A stretch of 17,970 bases of DNA from positions 1 through 17,970 of the forward strand of contig JAJXZV010000109.1 of assembly GCA_021779875.1 (NCBI GenBank), given 5' to 3'. This DNA comes from Pseudomonadota bacterium. GTDB lineage: Bacteria > Pseudomonadota > Gammaproteobacteria > Steroidobacterales > Steroidobacteraceae. The position numbers and the translations under genes were made by a program. Below are positions 1 to 16,439 of this stretch, piece by piece. Under the pieces are notes generated by a model. It had not been told where the DNA came from. It did not search any database and saw only the letters and a program-made list of their open reading frames with translations. The first letter of the stretch is position 1; each line of letters opens with the position of its first letter.

Positions 1-126
1 TTCAACGATTTCAACGGCGTCGTCGAATCGGTCAACTACGAGAAGAACCGGCTGCAGGTGGCCGTGCAGATCCTCGGACGTTCGACGCCGGTGGAGCTGG
101 ATTTCTCGCAGGTCGAGAAGGGTTGA
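1..126 (+). CDS. nusG: Transcription termination/antitermination protein NusG, C-terminal end (partial)
   Basis: Frame 1 is open from the window edge to a TGA at 124-126 and gives the last 41 residues of a protein. They read as the KOW (NGN-associated) domain of Nus[21 protein letters not shown], followed by a strand ending in [10 protein letters not shown]. NusG binds RNA polymerase through its N-terminal domain, which lies outside the window, and contacts Rho or ribosomal protein S10 through the KOW domain seen here. Its position immediately before rplK is the standard secE-nusG-rplK order, which supports the call. The 5' part and start codon are not in the window. The stop codon lies in a small hairpin (122-135). 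Confidence 0.95.
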   Translation, partial: FNDFNGVVESVNYEKNRLQVAVQILGRSTPVELDFSQVEKG

Positions 127-135
127 TATTTCAAC
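122..135 (+). other. Small hairpin over the nusG stop codon
   Basis: GTTGA (122-126), loop TATT (127-130), TCAAC (131-135) is a perfect 5-bp inverted repeat that includes the nusG TGA. There is no following T-run, so it is not an intrinsic terminator. It may be a chance structure or part of the 5' fold of the L11-L1 leader. Confidence 0.3.
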
Positions 136-140
136 ATTTG

Positions 141-166
141 AGGGGAGCTTCCCGTTCGGGAGGCGT
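141..166 (+). promoter_or_regulatory. Probable L1 autoregulatory site in the rplK leader
   Basis: In the 63-base gap between nusG and rplK, CTTCCC (148-153) pairs with GGGAGG (158-163), one G-U included, around a GTTC loop (154-157). The hairpin is flanked by GGGGAG on the left and CGTTTG on the right. In E. coli and relatives excess ribosomal protein L1 binds a short hairpin of this kind just before rplK and represses translation of rplK-rplA. Position and shape fit. The identity of the L1-recognition bases is inferred, not checked against an alignment. Confidence 0.5.
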
Positions 167-189
167 TTGCACCCACTGGAGTTCGAGCG

Positions 190-621
190 ATGGCTAAGAA
201 AGTCACGGGGTACATCAAGCTGCAGATCCCTGCAGGGCAGGCCAACCCGAGCCCGCCGGTCGGTCCGGCCCTGGGTCAGCAGGGCGTGAACATCATGGAG
301 TTCTGCAAGGCGTTCAACGCGCAGACCCAGAGCCTGGAGAAGGGCCTGCCCACGCCGGTGGTGATCACGGTGTACAGCGACCGCAGCTTCACCTTCATCC
401 TGAAGACTCCGCCCGCCTCGGTGCTGATCGCCAAGGCGCTCGGTCTGCAGAAGGGCAGCGCCACGCCGAACACGGCCAAGGTCGGCAAGATCTCGCGCCA
501 GCAGCTCGAGGACATCGCCAAGGTGAAGATGCCCGACCTGACCGCGGCCGACCTGGACGCCGCCGTGCGCACCATCGCGGGCAGCGCGCGCAGCATGGGC
601 GTCGATTCCGAGGGGGTGTGA
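190..621 (+). CDS. rplK: 50S ribosomal protein L11
   Basis: This is a 143-residue protein (E. coli L11 is 142). The proline-rich N-terminal domain, including [20 protein letters not shown] near residues 10-29, contacts the GTPase-associated centre and EF-G. The C-terminal domain (about 70-143, with [18 protein letters not shown]) binds helices 43/44 of 23S rRNA. L11 together with L10 and L7/L12 forms the ribosomal stalk base and is needed for RelA-dependent sensing of uncharged tRNA. The start ATG has GGAG eight bases upstream (178-181). It is followed after one base by rplA, so the two are translationally coupled and probably share L1 feedback through the hairpin before this gene. Nothing in the sequence is unusual for the family. 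Confidence 0.98.
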   Translation: MAKKVTGYIKLQIPAGQANPSPPVGPALGQQGVNIMEFCKAFNAQTQSLEKGLPTPVVITVYSDRSFTFILKTPPASVLIAKALGLQKGSATPNTAKVGKISRQQLEDIAKVKMPDLTAADLDAAVRTIAGSARSMGVDSEGV

Positions 622-622
622 C

Positions 623-1318
<696 letters not shown>

Positions 1319-1510
1319 GGCGCCAGGTCGCCGGGTATTCGTTGGATTTGAATTGATGGAGGGTTGCGCCGCTTCGGGGTCCCACGGGGCCTCGAGGCGG
1401 CGCGCCCACCATCGAAGACCGCAGGCGGACCGGAAAGGCCGCGCGTCGCAGGCATCGCCTCGGCGTCGCATCCTCTCGGGGGTCCTTAAATGCTCGAAGC
1501 CTGCGCAGAT

Positions 1511-1551
1511 GGTGGGACCCGAATCAGGACCGTCCTGGTGAAGGTCGCACC
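1511..1551 (+). promoter_or_regulatory. Candidate L10(L12)4 binding hairpin with kink-turn-like internal loop
   Basis: The outer stem is GGTG/CACC plus GACC/GGTC with a G-G mismatch. The inner stem is CAGGA/TCCTG with loop CCG. Between them lie CGAAT on the 5' side and GTGAA on the 3' side. Opposed GA and UGA elements allow tandem sheared G-A pairs, as in kink-turns. Confidence 0.55.
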
Positions 1552-1630
1552 GCGGAGCACGGCGGCGTGTTCCTTGTGGGTGGGCGGGTGGCGATGAAAC
1601 GCCCTCCGCCTGGTGTGTGACGCTTCTACC

Positions 1631-1635
1631 GGAGA
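1631..1635 (+). promoter_or_regulatory. rplJ ribosome binding site (decides start)
   Basis: GGAGA seven bases before the ATG at 1643 selects this start. The in-frame GTG at 1613 would add ten residues with no homology to L10 and has no Shine-Dalgarno sequence. Confidence 0.85.
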
Positions 1636-1642
1636 ACCTTTG

Positions 1643-2176
1643 ATGGCACTCAAGTTAGAAGACAAGAAAGTCGTGGTGGCGGAAGTCAACGCGGTCGCGG
1701 CGCAAGCCCTGTCCGTGGTGGGCGCCGAGAACCGTGGCTTGACCGTGACGCAGATGACCGACTTGCGCGCCAAGGCACGCAAGGAGGGGGTGTATCTGCG
1801 GGTGGTCAAGAACACGCTCGCGCGCAAGGCCGTCGCCGGCACGCCTTTCGAGTGCATTTCCCCGGCGTTGAAAGGACCCATCGTCCTAGCGTTCGCCAAG
1901 GACGATCCCGGCGCGGCCGCGCGCATCGTCAAGGCGTTCGCGAAGGACAATGACAAGCTGGTGACGACCTTGGTGTCACTGGGCGGCAGCTTGCTGAAGC
2001 CCGCGGACATCGAGCGTGTGGCGTCTTTGCCGACGCGCTCGCAGGCCGTCGCCCAGCTGCTCGGGGTGCTCAAGGCGCCGATTTCGAAGTTCGTTGGTAC
2101 GTTGGCCGCGCCCCAATCGAAGTTGGTGCGCACGCTGGCCGCTGTTCTTGAAGCCAAGAAGAGCGCGCAGGCTTGA
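1643..2176 (+). CDS. rplJ: 50S ribosomal protein L10
   Basis: The 177-residue protein (E. coli 165) anchors L7/L12 dimers to the ribosome at the stalk base. The N-terminal globular rRNA-binding domain begins MALKLEDKKVVVAEVNAVAA and contains the conserved GVYLRVVKNTLARKAVAGTP (residues about 43-62) and PGAAARIVKAFAKDN. The C-terminal helix (about 130-177, ending KLVRTLAAVLEAKKSAQA) is the L12-binding part, slightly longer than in E. coli. The start is taken at 1643 because of the GGAGA Shine-Dalgarno and the match to the family N-terminus. The product with L12 represses its own mRNA through the leader at 1319-1642. It is followed by rplL after 63 bases. Confidence 0.97.
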   Translation: MALKLEDKKVVVAEVNAVAAQALSVVGAENRGLTVTQMTDLRAKARKEGVYLRVVKNTLARKAVAGTPFECISPALKGPIVLAFAKDDPGAAARIVKAFAKDNDKLVTTLVSLGGSLLKPADIERVASLPTRSQAVAQLLGVLKAPISKFVGTLAAPQSKLVRTLAAVLEAKKSAQA

Positions 2177-2199
2177 AGGCCGCGAATTGATCCTGAATC

Positions 2200-2214
2200 G
2201 GGTCTGAACGACCC
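2200..2214 (+). other. Hairpin between rplJ and rplL
   Basis: GGGTC (2200-2204), loop TGAAC, GACCC (2210-2214) is a perfect 5-bp inverted repeat. It has no T-run and stands 15 bases before the rplL ribosome binding site. It might tune rplL translation, which must be about four to six times that of rplJ, but this is speculation. Confidence 0.3.
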
Positions 2215-2239
2215 TCTCTAGCAAGTTTTGGAGAACATC

Positions 2240-2623
2240 ATGGCTGTTACGAAAGACGAGATCCTCGACGCGATTTCCAAGATGTCCGTCATGGACGTGG
2301 TCGAGCTGATCGCCGACATGGAGAAGAAGTTCAACGTCACGGCGGCGGCGCCGGTGGCGGCGGTGGCGGTGGCGGGCGGCGCGGCCGCGGCGGCCCCTGC
2401 GGCCGAGGCGCAGACCGAATTCACGGTCACGATGACCGAGTTCGGCGCCAACAAGGTGGGCGTCATCAAGGTGATCCGCGAGATCACCGGCCTGGGGCTC
2501 AAGGAGGCGAAGGACCTGGTGGAAGGCGCGCCGTCGGTGGTCAAGGAAGCCATTCCGAAGGCCGATGCCGACTCGATCAAGAAGAAGCTCGAGGAAGCCG
2601 GCGCGAAGGCTGCCATCAAGTAG
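2240..2623 (+). CDS. rplL: 50S ribosomal protein L7/L12
   Basis: The 127-residue protein (E. coli 121) is the multicopy stalk protein that recruits and activates translational GTPases. The N-terminal dimerisation domain (1-33, [20 protein letters not shown]) is followed by a flexible Ala/Val/Pro/Gly hinge (about 34-58). The C-terminal factor-binding domain (about 60-127) has the conserved [20 protein letters not shown] from residue 69. The hinge is somewhat longer and more alanine-rich than in E. coli. The start at 2240 has GGAGA five bases upstream (2230-2234). A TTG at 2228 in frame would add four residues but overlaps that ribosome binding site, so it is rejected. It is co-transcribed with rplJ and, past an attenuator-like hairpin, with rpoB. 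Confidence 0.97.
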   Translation: MAVTKDEILDAISKMSVMDVVELIADMEKKFNVTAAAPVAAVAVAGGAAAAAPAAEAQTEFTVTMTEFGANKVGVIKVIREITGLGLKEAKDLVEGAPSVVKEAIPKADADSIKKKLEEAGAKAAIK

Positions 2624-2647
2624 TGATCAACGTCGATACGCGCAGTT

Positions 2648-2700
2648 CGCCCGTCGCCGCGCTCGTCGCGGCGATGGGCGGCTGCGCCTGAATGTTTTTC
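2648..2700 (+). promoter_or_regulatory. Attenuator or processing hairpin between rplL and rpoB
   Basis: CGCCCGTCGCCGCG (2648-2661) pairs with CGCGGCGATGGGCG (2667-2680): 14 bp with one G-U, loop CTCGT. A TTTTT run lies 14 bases further on (2695-2699). In E. coli the rplL-rpoB gap holds a partial terminator and an RNase III site, which together lower rpoBC expression about fivefold relative to rplJL. Here the T-run is too far from the stem for a standard intrinsic terminator, so a processing or pausing role is as likely as attenuation. Confidence 0.6.
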
Positions 2701-2714
2701 GGCGCGTGAGCGCC
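2701..2714 (+). other. Short GNRA-type hairpin before the rpoB ribosome binding site
   Basis: GGCGC (2701-2705), GTGA loop, GCGCC (2710-2714) is a perfect 5-bp stem closed by a GNRA-class tetraloop. It stands 13 bases before the rpoB Shine-Dalgarno sequence. It may belong to the same regulatory unit as the 14-bp hairpin upstream. Confidence 0.35.
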
Positions 2715-2739
2715 TGACGCGATGCCTGGAGAAACTCTC

Positions 2740-6822
<4,083 letters not shown>

Positions 6823-6825
6823 CCG

Positions 6826-11037
<4,212 letters not shown>

Positions 11038-11067
11038 AGCAACGATAACAAGCATCGAAAAGAAGTG

Positions 11068-11100
11068 GCCCCGGATCCGCGAGGATCCGGGGCTTTTTTT
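11068..11100 (+). terminator. Intrinsic terminator of the rplK-rpoC operon
   Basis: CCCCGGATCC (11069-11078), loop GCGA, GGATCCGGGG (11083-11092) is a perfect 10-bp stem. It is extended by G11068-C11093 and followed by seven Ts (11094-11100). The GNRA tetraloop and immediate T-run make this a very strong Rho-independent terminator. It ends the operon right after rpoC. Confidence 0.95.
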
Positions 11101-11128
11101 CGCCCGCGCCGCCTGCGCGCGTCTTCGC

Positions 11129-11165
11129 TTGTCAATCGCGGTCCATTTCTGGTATCCGGTATATT
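11129..11165 (+). promoter_or_regulatory. Candidate promoter of pntAB
   Basis: TTGTCA (11129-11134) resembles a -35 box, with TATCCG (11153-11158) 18 bases on. A better -10 match, TATATT (11160-11165), lies too far (25 bases) from that -35. A promoter is expected here because the strong terminator stands just upstream and pntA starts at 11208, but the exact boxes are uncertain. Confidence 0.35.
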
Positions 11166-11207
11166 CGCGGACGGCAGCACCGACAATCCTCAAGGGGAAG
11201 CAAGAAC

Positions 11208-12815
11208 ATGACGCAGTTGATCGGGATTCCGAAGGAATCCTTCCCGGGCGAGAAGCGCGTGGCGACGGTGCCCGACGTCGTCCAGAAACTCGCGAAGCTG
11301 GGCTTCTCGGTGGCCGTGCAGGCCGGCGCGGGGGAGGCGGCCAGCATCGGCGACGACGCCTACCGGGCCGCGGGCGCGACCATCGTGCCGGATGCGCCGA
11401 CCCTGTGGTCCCGCGCCGACATCGTGTTCAAGGTGCGCGCGCCGAGCCGTGAGGAGGTGAATCTCCTGCGCGAAGGCGCGACCCTGGTGAGCTTCATCTG
11501 GCCGGCCCAGAATCCCGAATTGCTGCAGGCGCTCGCGGCCAGGAAGGCCACCGTGCTCGCGATGGACAGCGTGCCGCGGATCTCGCGCGCCCAGAAGCTC
11601 GACGCGCTCTCGTCGATGGCGAACATCGGGGGCTATCGCGCGGTCATCGAGGCCGCCCACGAATTCGGCCGTTTCTTCACCGGGCAGATCACCGCCGCGG
11701 GCAAGGTGCCGCCGGCGAAGGTGTTCGTGATCGGCGCCGGCGTCGCGGGTCTCGCGGCGATCGGGGCCGCCTCGGGCCTGGGCGCGATCGTGCGCGCGAA
11801 CGACACCCGCGCCGAGGTCGGCGACCAGATCAAGTCCCTGGGCGCCGAATTCGTGCCGGTCGACTACGTCGAGGAGGGCAGCGGGACCGGCGGCTACGCC
11901 AAGGTGATGAGCGAGGGCTTCCAGAAGGCGCAGCGCGAGGTGTTCGCGAAGCAGGCCAGGGACGTCGACATCATCATCACCACGGCGCTGATCCCGGGCA
12001 AGCCGGCGCCCAAGCTGATCACGGCCGAGATGGTTCAGTCCATGAAGCCCGGCAGCGTGATCGTCGACATGGCGGCGGAGCAGGGCGGCAACTGCGAGCT
12101 GACCGAGCCGGGCAAGGTGGCCGTCAAGCACGGCGTGATCATCATCGGCTACACGGATCTGCCCAGCCGCCTGCCGACGCAGGCGAGCAACCTGTACGCG
12201 ACCAACCTGTTCCGCCTGTCCGAGGAACTGTGCAAGGCGAAGGACGGGCGCTTCGACGTCAACATGGACGACGAGGTGATCCGCGGCACGACCGTCGTCA
12301 AGGAGGGCGTGGTCACGTGGCCGCCGCCCGCCCCGAAGCTGTCCGCGGCACCCGCGGGCGCGGCGCCGCCGAAGCCGGCGGCTAAGGCGGCCGCGCCCGA
12401 GAAGAAGGGCCACGGGCACGGCGGCGGCGAGCCGATGTCGGCTGCCGCGACCGCCGCGATCTTCGGCGTCGCCGCGGTGCTGTTCGCGCTGATCGGTGCG
12501 TACGCGCCGATGGCGTTTCTCGGGCACTTCACCGTGTTCGTGCTGGCATGCTTCGTCGGCTACATGGTCGTCTGGAACGTGACGCCCTCGCTGCACACGC
12601 CGCTCATGAGCGTCACCAACGCGATCAGCAGCATCATCATCATCGGAGCGCTGGTGCAGATCGCGCCGCCGGCCATCGCGGCCGTGCTGCCCGACGGCGC
12701 CCGGCCGGACGAGGTGATCCGCTGGCTCGCCGTCGTCGGCATCGCGCTGACGGCCGTCAACATGTTCGGCGGCTTCGCGGTCACGCGCCGCATGCTGTCG
12801 ATGTTCCGCAAGTAG
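11208..12815 (+). CDS. pntA: NAD(P)+ transhydrogenase (proton-translocating), alpha subunit
   Basis: The 535-residue protein (E. coli 510) is the alpha subunit of the inner-membrane enzyme that uses the proton gradient to reduce NADP+ with NADH. Domain I (about 1-371) begins TQLIGIPKESFPGEKRVATV. Its NAD-binding loop is GAGVAG (176-181), followed by the conserved segment LGAIVRANDTRAEVGDQIKS. A disordered linker (about 372-409) is rich in Ala and Pro and ends in KKGHGHGGGEP. About four transmembrane helices (410-533) follow, with FLGHFTVFVLACFVGYMVVW and a C-terminal FGGFAVTRRMLSMFRK. It is the fused one-chain form, not the split PntAA/PntAB form. The start at 11208 has AAGGGGAAG upstream (11192-11200). 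pntB follows after 12 bases. Confidence 0.97.
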   Translation: MTQLIGIPKESFPGEKRVATVPDVVQKLAKLGFSVAVQAGAGEAASIGDDAYRAAGATIVPDAPTLWSRADIVFKVRAPSREEVNLLREGATLVSFIWPAQNPELLQALAARKATVLAMDSVPRISRAQKLDALSSMANIGGYRAVIEAAHEFGRFFTGQITAAGKVPPAKVFVIGAGVAGLAAIGAASGLGAIVRANDTRAEVGDQIKSLGAEFVPVDYVEEGSGTGGYAKVMSEGFQKAQREVFAKQARDVDIIITTALIPGKPAPKLITAEMVQSMKPGSVIVDMAAEQGGNCELTEPGKVAVKHGVIIIGYTDLPSRLPTQASNLYATNLFRLSEELCKAKDGRFDVNMDDEVIRGTTVVKEGVVTWPPPAPKLSAAPAGAAPPKPAAKAAAPEKKGHGHGGGEPMSAAATAAIFGVAAVLFALIGAYAPMAFLGHFTVFVLACFVGYMVVWNVTPSLHTPLMSVTNAISSIIIIGALVQIAPPAIAAVLPDGARPDEVIRWLAVVGIALTAVNMFGGFAVTRRMLSMFRK

Positions 12816-12827
12816 GGGAGTAGAAGA

Positions 12828-14246
<1,419 letters not shown>

Positions 14247-14260
14247 GCCCGATCGCGGGC
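14247..14260 (+). other. Small hairpin after pntB
   Basis: GCCCG (14247-14251), loop ATCG, CGGGC (14256-14260) starts at the base after the pntB stop. No T-run follows, so read-through into the next gene is expected. The rest of the 76-base gap shows no clear promoter. Confidence 0.25.
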
Positions 14261-14322
14261 GCCCGGCGAGCACGCGCACCCGCGCAACGCGCCCCACGCC
14301 GCCAACGAAGGGCCTGTCCCGA

Positions 14323-15039
14323 ATGCATGTCGCCATCATCATGGACGGAAACGGACGCTGGGCCACCCAGCGGGGCCTGCCGCGCACGGCGGGGCACGTG
14401 GAGGGAGCCAAGGCCGTCCGAGCCGTGGTCGAGGCCGCCGCGCGCGCCGATCTCGGCACGCTGACCCTGTACGCCTTTTCGGCGGCCAACTGGACCAGGC
14501 CCGCGGGCGAGACCTCCGCGCTCATGCGCTTGTTCGGGCAATACCTGTTCACTGAGACGCGCCGCTGCGTCGAGCAGTCGATCCGCCTGAACGTGATCGG
14601 CCGCCGCGACCGCCTGAACGGGAACCTGCTGCGCTCGATCGAGCAAAGCGAGCGTCTGACCGCCGGCGGCAACGGCATGCACCTGCGCGTCGCCGTGGAT
14701 TATTCCTCCCAGCGGAGCATCGTGGAGGCGGCGCGCCGGGCATGCGGCCACGCGGATCTCGACCCGGAGGGCTTCATGCGCCTGCTGCAGGAGGTCGACC
14801 ACGGCACCCCGCCCGCCGGCGAGGTGGATCTGCTGATCCGCACGGGCGGCGAGCGCCGCCTGAGCGACTTCCTGCTGTGGGAGTGCGCTTATGCGGAGTT
14901 GCACTTCGCGGAGTGTCTGTGGCCGGACTTCGGCGAGGCGCACCTGCGCGCGGCGCTCGACGACTATGCCGGCCGCCAGCGCCGCTTCGGCGGCGTCGCC
15001 GCGCGCGATCCGCGCGCCACCCGCGGCGAGGGCGCCTGA
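14323..15039 (+). CDS. Isoprenyl (cis-prenyl) transferase, UppS family, probable paralogue
   Basis: The 238-residue protein belongs to the undecaprenyl diphosphate synthase family, soluble enzymes that add cis isoprene units from isopentenyl diphosphate to an allylic diphosphate. The family's IIMDGNGRWA (residues 5-14) holds the catalytic aspartate. TAGHVEGAK holds the conserved histidine, and YAFSAANWTRPAGETSAL corresponds to E. coli YAFSSENWNRPAQEVSAL. The late motif is RTGGERRLSDFLLWECAYAE, where canonical UppS has [20 protein letters not shown]: the His, Asn and Gln are replaced by Arg, Asp and Glu. The protein begins directly at MHVAIIMDG without the usual N-terminal extension. It does not sit with frr, cdsA or dxr, the normal uppS neighbours. 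I therefore read it as a second cis-prenyltransferase whose product length and role are unknown. GAAGG at 14307-14311 is the likely ribosome binding site. Confidence 0.88.
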   Translation: MHVAIIMDGNGRWATQRGLPRTAGHVEGAKAVRAVVEAAARADLGTLTLYAFSAANWTRPAGETSALMRLFGQYLFTETRRCVEQSIRLNVIGRRDRLNGNLLRSIEQSERLTAGGNGMHLRVAVDYSSQRSIVEAARRACGHADLDPEGFMRLLQEVDHGTPPAGEVDLLIRTGGERRLSDFLLWECAYAELHFAECLWPDFGEAHLRAALDDYAGRQRRFGGVAARDPRATRGEGA

Positions 15040-15054
15040 CCGGCGCACTTCGGT

Positions 15055-15060
15055 TATCCT
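15055..15060 (+). promoter_or_regulatory. Possible -10 element before the amidohydrolase
   Basis: TATCCT at 15055-15060 resembles a -10 box for a transcript starting near 15067. That would put the ATG at 15064 outside the message and favour the start at 15094. No convincing -35 box is visible. Confidence 0.25.
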
Positions 15061-15093
15061 TCCATGCCAACCAAAAAGGGGGTCTTGCACGTC

Positions 15094-16410
15094 ATGATGC
15101 GCCGAACCATGTCCAAGCTCTGTCTGGCCGCGTCGGCGGCTTTCACCGTCGCGCAAGCGGGCCCCGCGGAGAATGCGCCGGCGCCGCAGCCGATCGTGCT
15201 CAAGGCGGCGCATCTGTTCGACTCGGTCTCCGGGAAGCTCACCCACCACGGCATGGTCGTCGTGGTCGGCAACAAGATCCAGGCGGTCGGCAGCGATTTG
15301 GCCATTCCCGACGGCGCCAAGGTCATCGACCTGGGCGACAGCACCCTGCTTCCCGGATTCATCGACGCGCACGTGCACATGTCCGGCGAGGCGACGGACA
15401 ACTGGTATGCGGACTTCTATCACGGGGTCATGCGTTTCCCGGCCGAGCAGGCACTCTACGGCTCGCGCAATGCGAAAGTGACGCTGGCGGCCGGATTCAC
15501 CACGGTTCGCGACGTGGGCTCCGAGGACTACATCGCCCTGGGCCTGCGCAACGCCATCGGCGCCGGAGTCATCGAAGGTCCGAGGATGCTGGTGTCCAAC
15601 TACGCGGTGGGATCCACGGGCGGCCACGCCGACCAGGCGCCGTTCCCGCCGGCGCTGGTGGCGCCGGCCGGGCCGCTCAAGGGCGTGTGCAACGGCGCGG
15701 ACCAATGCCGGGCGGCGGTGCGCTATCAGATCAAGTATGGCGCCGACGTCATCAAGTTCATGCCCTCCGGAGGCGTCCTGTCGCTCTCCGATCCGGTGGA
15801 CGTGCCCGAGCTGACCCAGGATGAGATGAACGCGATCGTCTCCGAGGCGCACGCATGGGGCCGCAAGGTGGCGGCGCACTGCCACGGCGACCTGGCCGCG
15901 AAGATGGCCATCGCCGCGGGCGTGGATTCGATCGAGCACGGCAGCTTCCTGAAGGACGACACCCTGCAGGAGATGAAGAAGAAGCACGTGTACCTGGTGG
16001 CGACCATGTTCGCCGGCTACTGGGTCGGCCAGAAGGCGGACACCTTCCCGCCGGTCATCGCGGACAAGGCGCGGGCCGCGGCCGCGCACATGCAGGAGAC
16101 GTTCGCGCATGCGGTGAAGATCGGCACGCCGCTGGCGCTCGGCACCGATGCGGCGGTCGAGCCGCACGGCCGCAACTCCTTCGAATTCGAGCTGATGGTC
16201 AAGAACGGCCTGCCGGCCGCGCAGGCGCTGATGGCGGGCACCGCGAACGGCGCGGACCTGCTGGGCATGAGCGACAAGGTGGGCACGCTGCAGGCGGGCA
16301 AGCTCGCCGACGTCGTCGCCGTGCCGGGCAACCCCCTCGAGGACATCAAGGCCACCGCCCACCCGGTGCTGGTGATGAAGGACGGGGTCGTCTACGTCGG
16401 CAAGACCTGA
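15094..16410 (+). CDS. Exported metal-dependent amidohydrolase (imidazolonepropionase-like)
   Basis: The 438-residue protein is an amidohydrolase-superfamily enzyme. It has a signal peptide (MMRRTMSKLCLAASAAFTVA, likely cut after AQA near residue 22), so it acts in the periplasm or outside the cell. The metal-site residues are present: H93 and H95 in FIDAHVHM, K221 in VIKFMPSGGV (the carboxylated bridging lysine), H262 in AAHCHGD, H282 in SIEHGS and D352 in GTDAA. The C-terminal beta-sandwich ends GTLQAGKLADVVAVPGNPLE. Exported members of this group studied so far are Xaa-Pro or Xaa-Arg dipeptidases and carboxypeptidases, so a peptidase role is plausible, but the substrate is not visible. An in-frame ATG at 15064 lacks a ribosome binding site. 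AAGGGGG (15076-15082) lies before 15094, though at a long spacing of 11. A HutD-like gene follows after 29 bases. Confidence 0.88.
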   Translation: MMRRTMSKLCLAASAAFTVAQAGPAENAPAPQPIVLKAAHLFDSVSGKLTHHGMVVVVGNKIQAVGSDLAIPDGAKVIDLGDSTLLPGFIDAHVHMSGEATDNWYADFYHGVMRFPAEQALYGSRNAKVTLAAGFTTVRDVGSEDYIALGLRNAIGAGVIEGPRMLVSNYAVGSTGGHADQAPFPPALVAPAGPLKGVCNGADQCRAAVRYQIKYGADVIKFMPSGGVLSLSDPVDVPELTQDEMNAIVSEAHAWGRKVAAHCHGDLAAKMAIAAGVDSIEHGSFLKDDTLQEMKKKHVYLVATMFAGYWVGQKADTFPPVIADKARAAAAHMQETFAHAVKIGTPLALGTDAAVEPHGRNSFEFELMVKNGLPAAQALMAGTANGADLLGMSDKVGTLQAGKLADVVAVPGNPLEDIKATAHPVLVMKDGVVYVGKT

Positions 16411-16439
16411 AGCGTAGGGCGCGGCGGCGGGCAGGCCCC

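Larger units (their letters stand above)
1319..1642 (+). ncRNA. L10 leader: autoregulatory mRNA leader of rplJ-rplL
   Basis: The 324-base gap between rplA and rplJ is densely structured. A 14-bp stem (1366-1379 with 1390-1403, two G-U pairs) closes a 10-base loop. A second element runs from GGTG-G-GACC (1511-1519) to GGTC-G-CACC (1543-1551), with a G-G mismatch, an asymmetric internal loop CGAAT/GTGAA, and a terminal CAGGA/TCCTG stem (1525-1529/1533-1537). The GA-rich internal loop resembles the kink-turn that the L10(L12)4 complex recognises in known L10 leaders. A third stem (1583-1593 with 1600-1610, one mismatch) stands 20 bases before the rplJ ribosome binding site. By homology, excess L10-L12 binds here to repress rplJ-rplL translation. 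The individual pairings are seen; the function is inferred from position and family knowledge. I could not identify the internal L10 promoter with confidence. Confidence 0.8.

Noticed and set aside
1353..1541. A 62-codon frame starting MMEGCAASGSH in the rplA-rplJ gap
   Set aside because: It lies in the structured L10 leader, spans the 14-bp stem and enters the kink-turn hairpin, and resembles no leader peptide.
2722..2739. Upstream in-frame ATG adding MPGETL to RpoB
   Set aside because: The Shine-Dalgarno GGAGAA lies between the two ATGs and favours the second, whose product begins [13 protein letters not shown] as in other beta subunits.
11069..11092. The CCCCGGATCC inverted repeat as an attachment site or mobile-element end
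   Set aside because: With its GNRA loop and seven-T tail directly after rpoC it is fully explained as an intrinsic terminator, and no target-site duplication or transposase is near.
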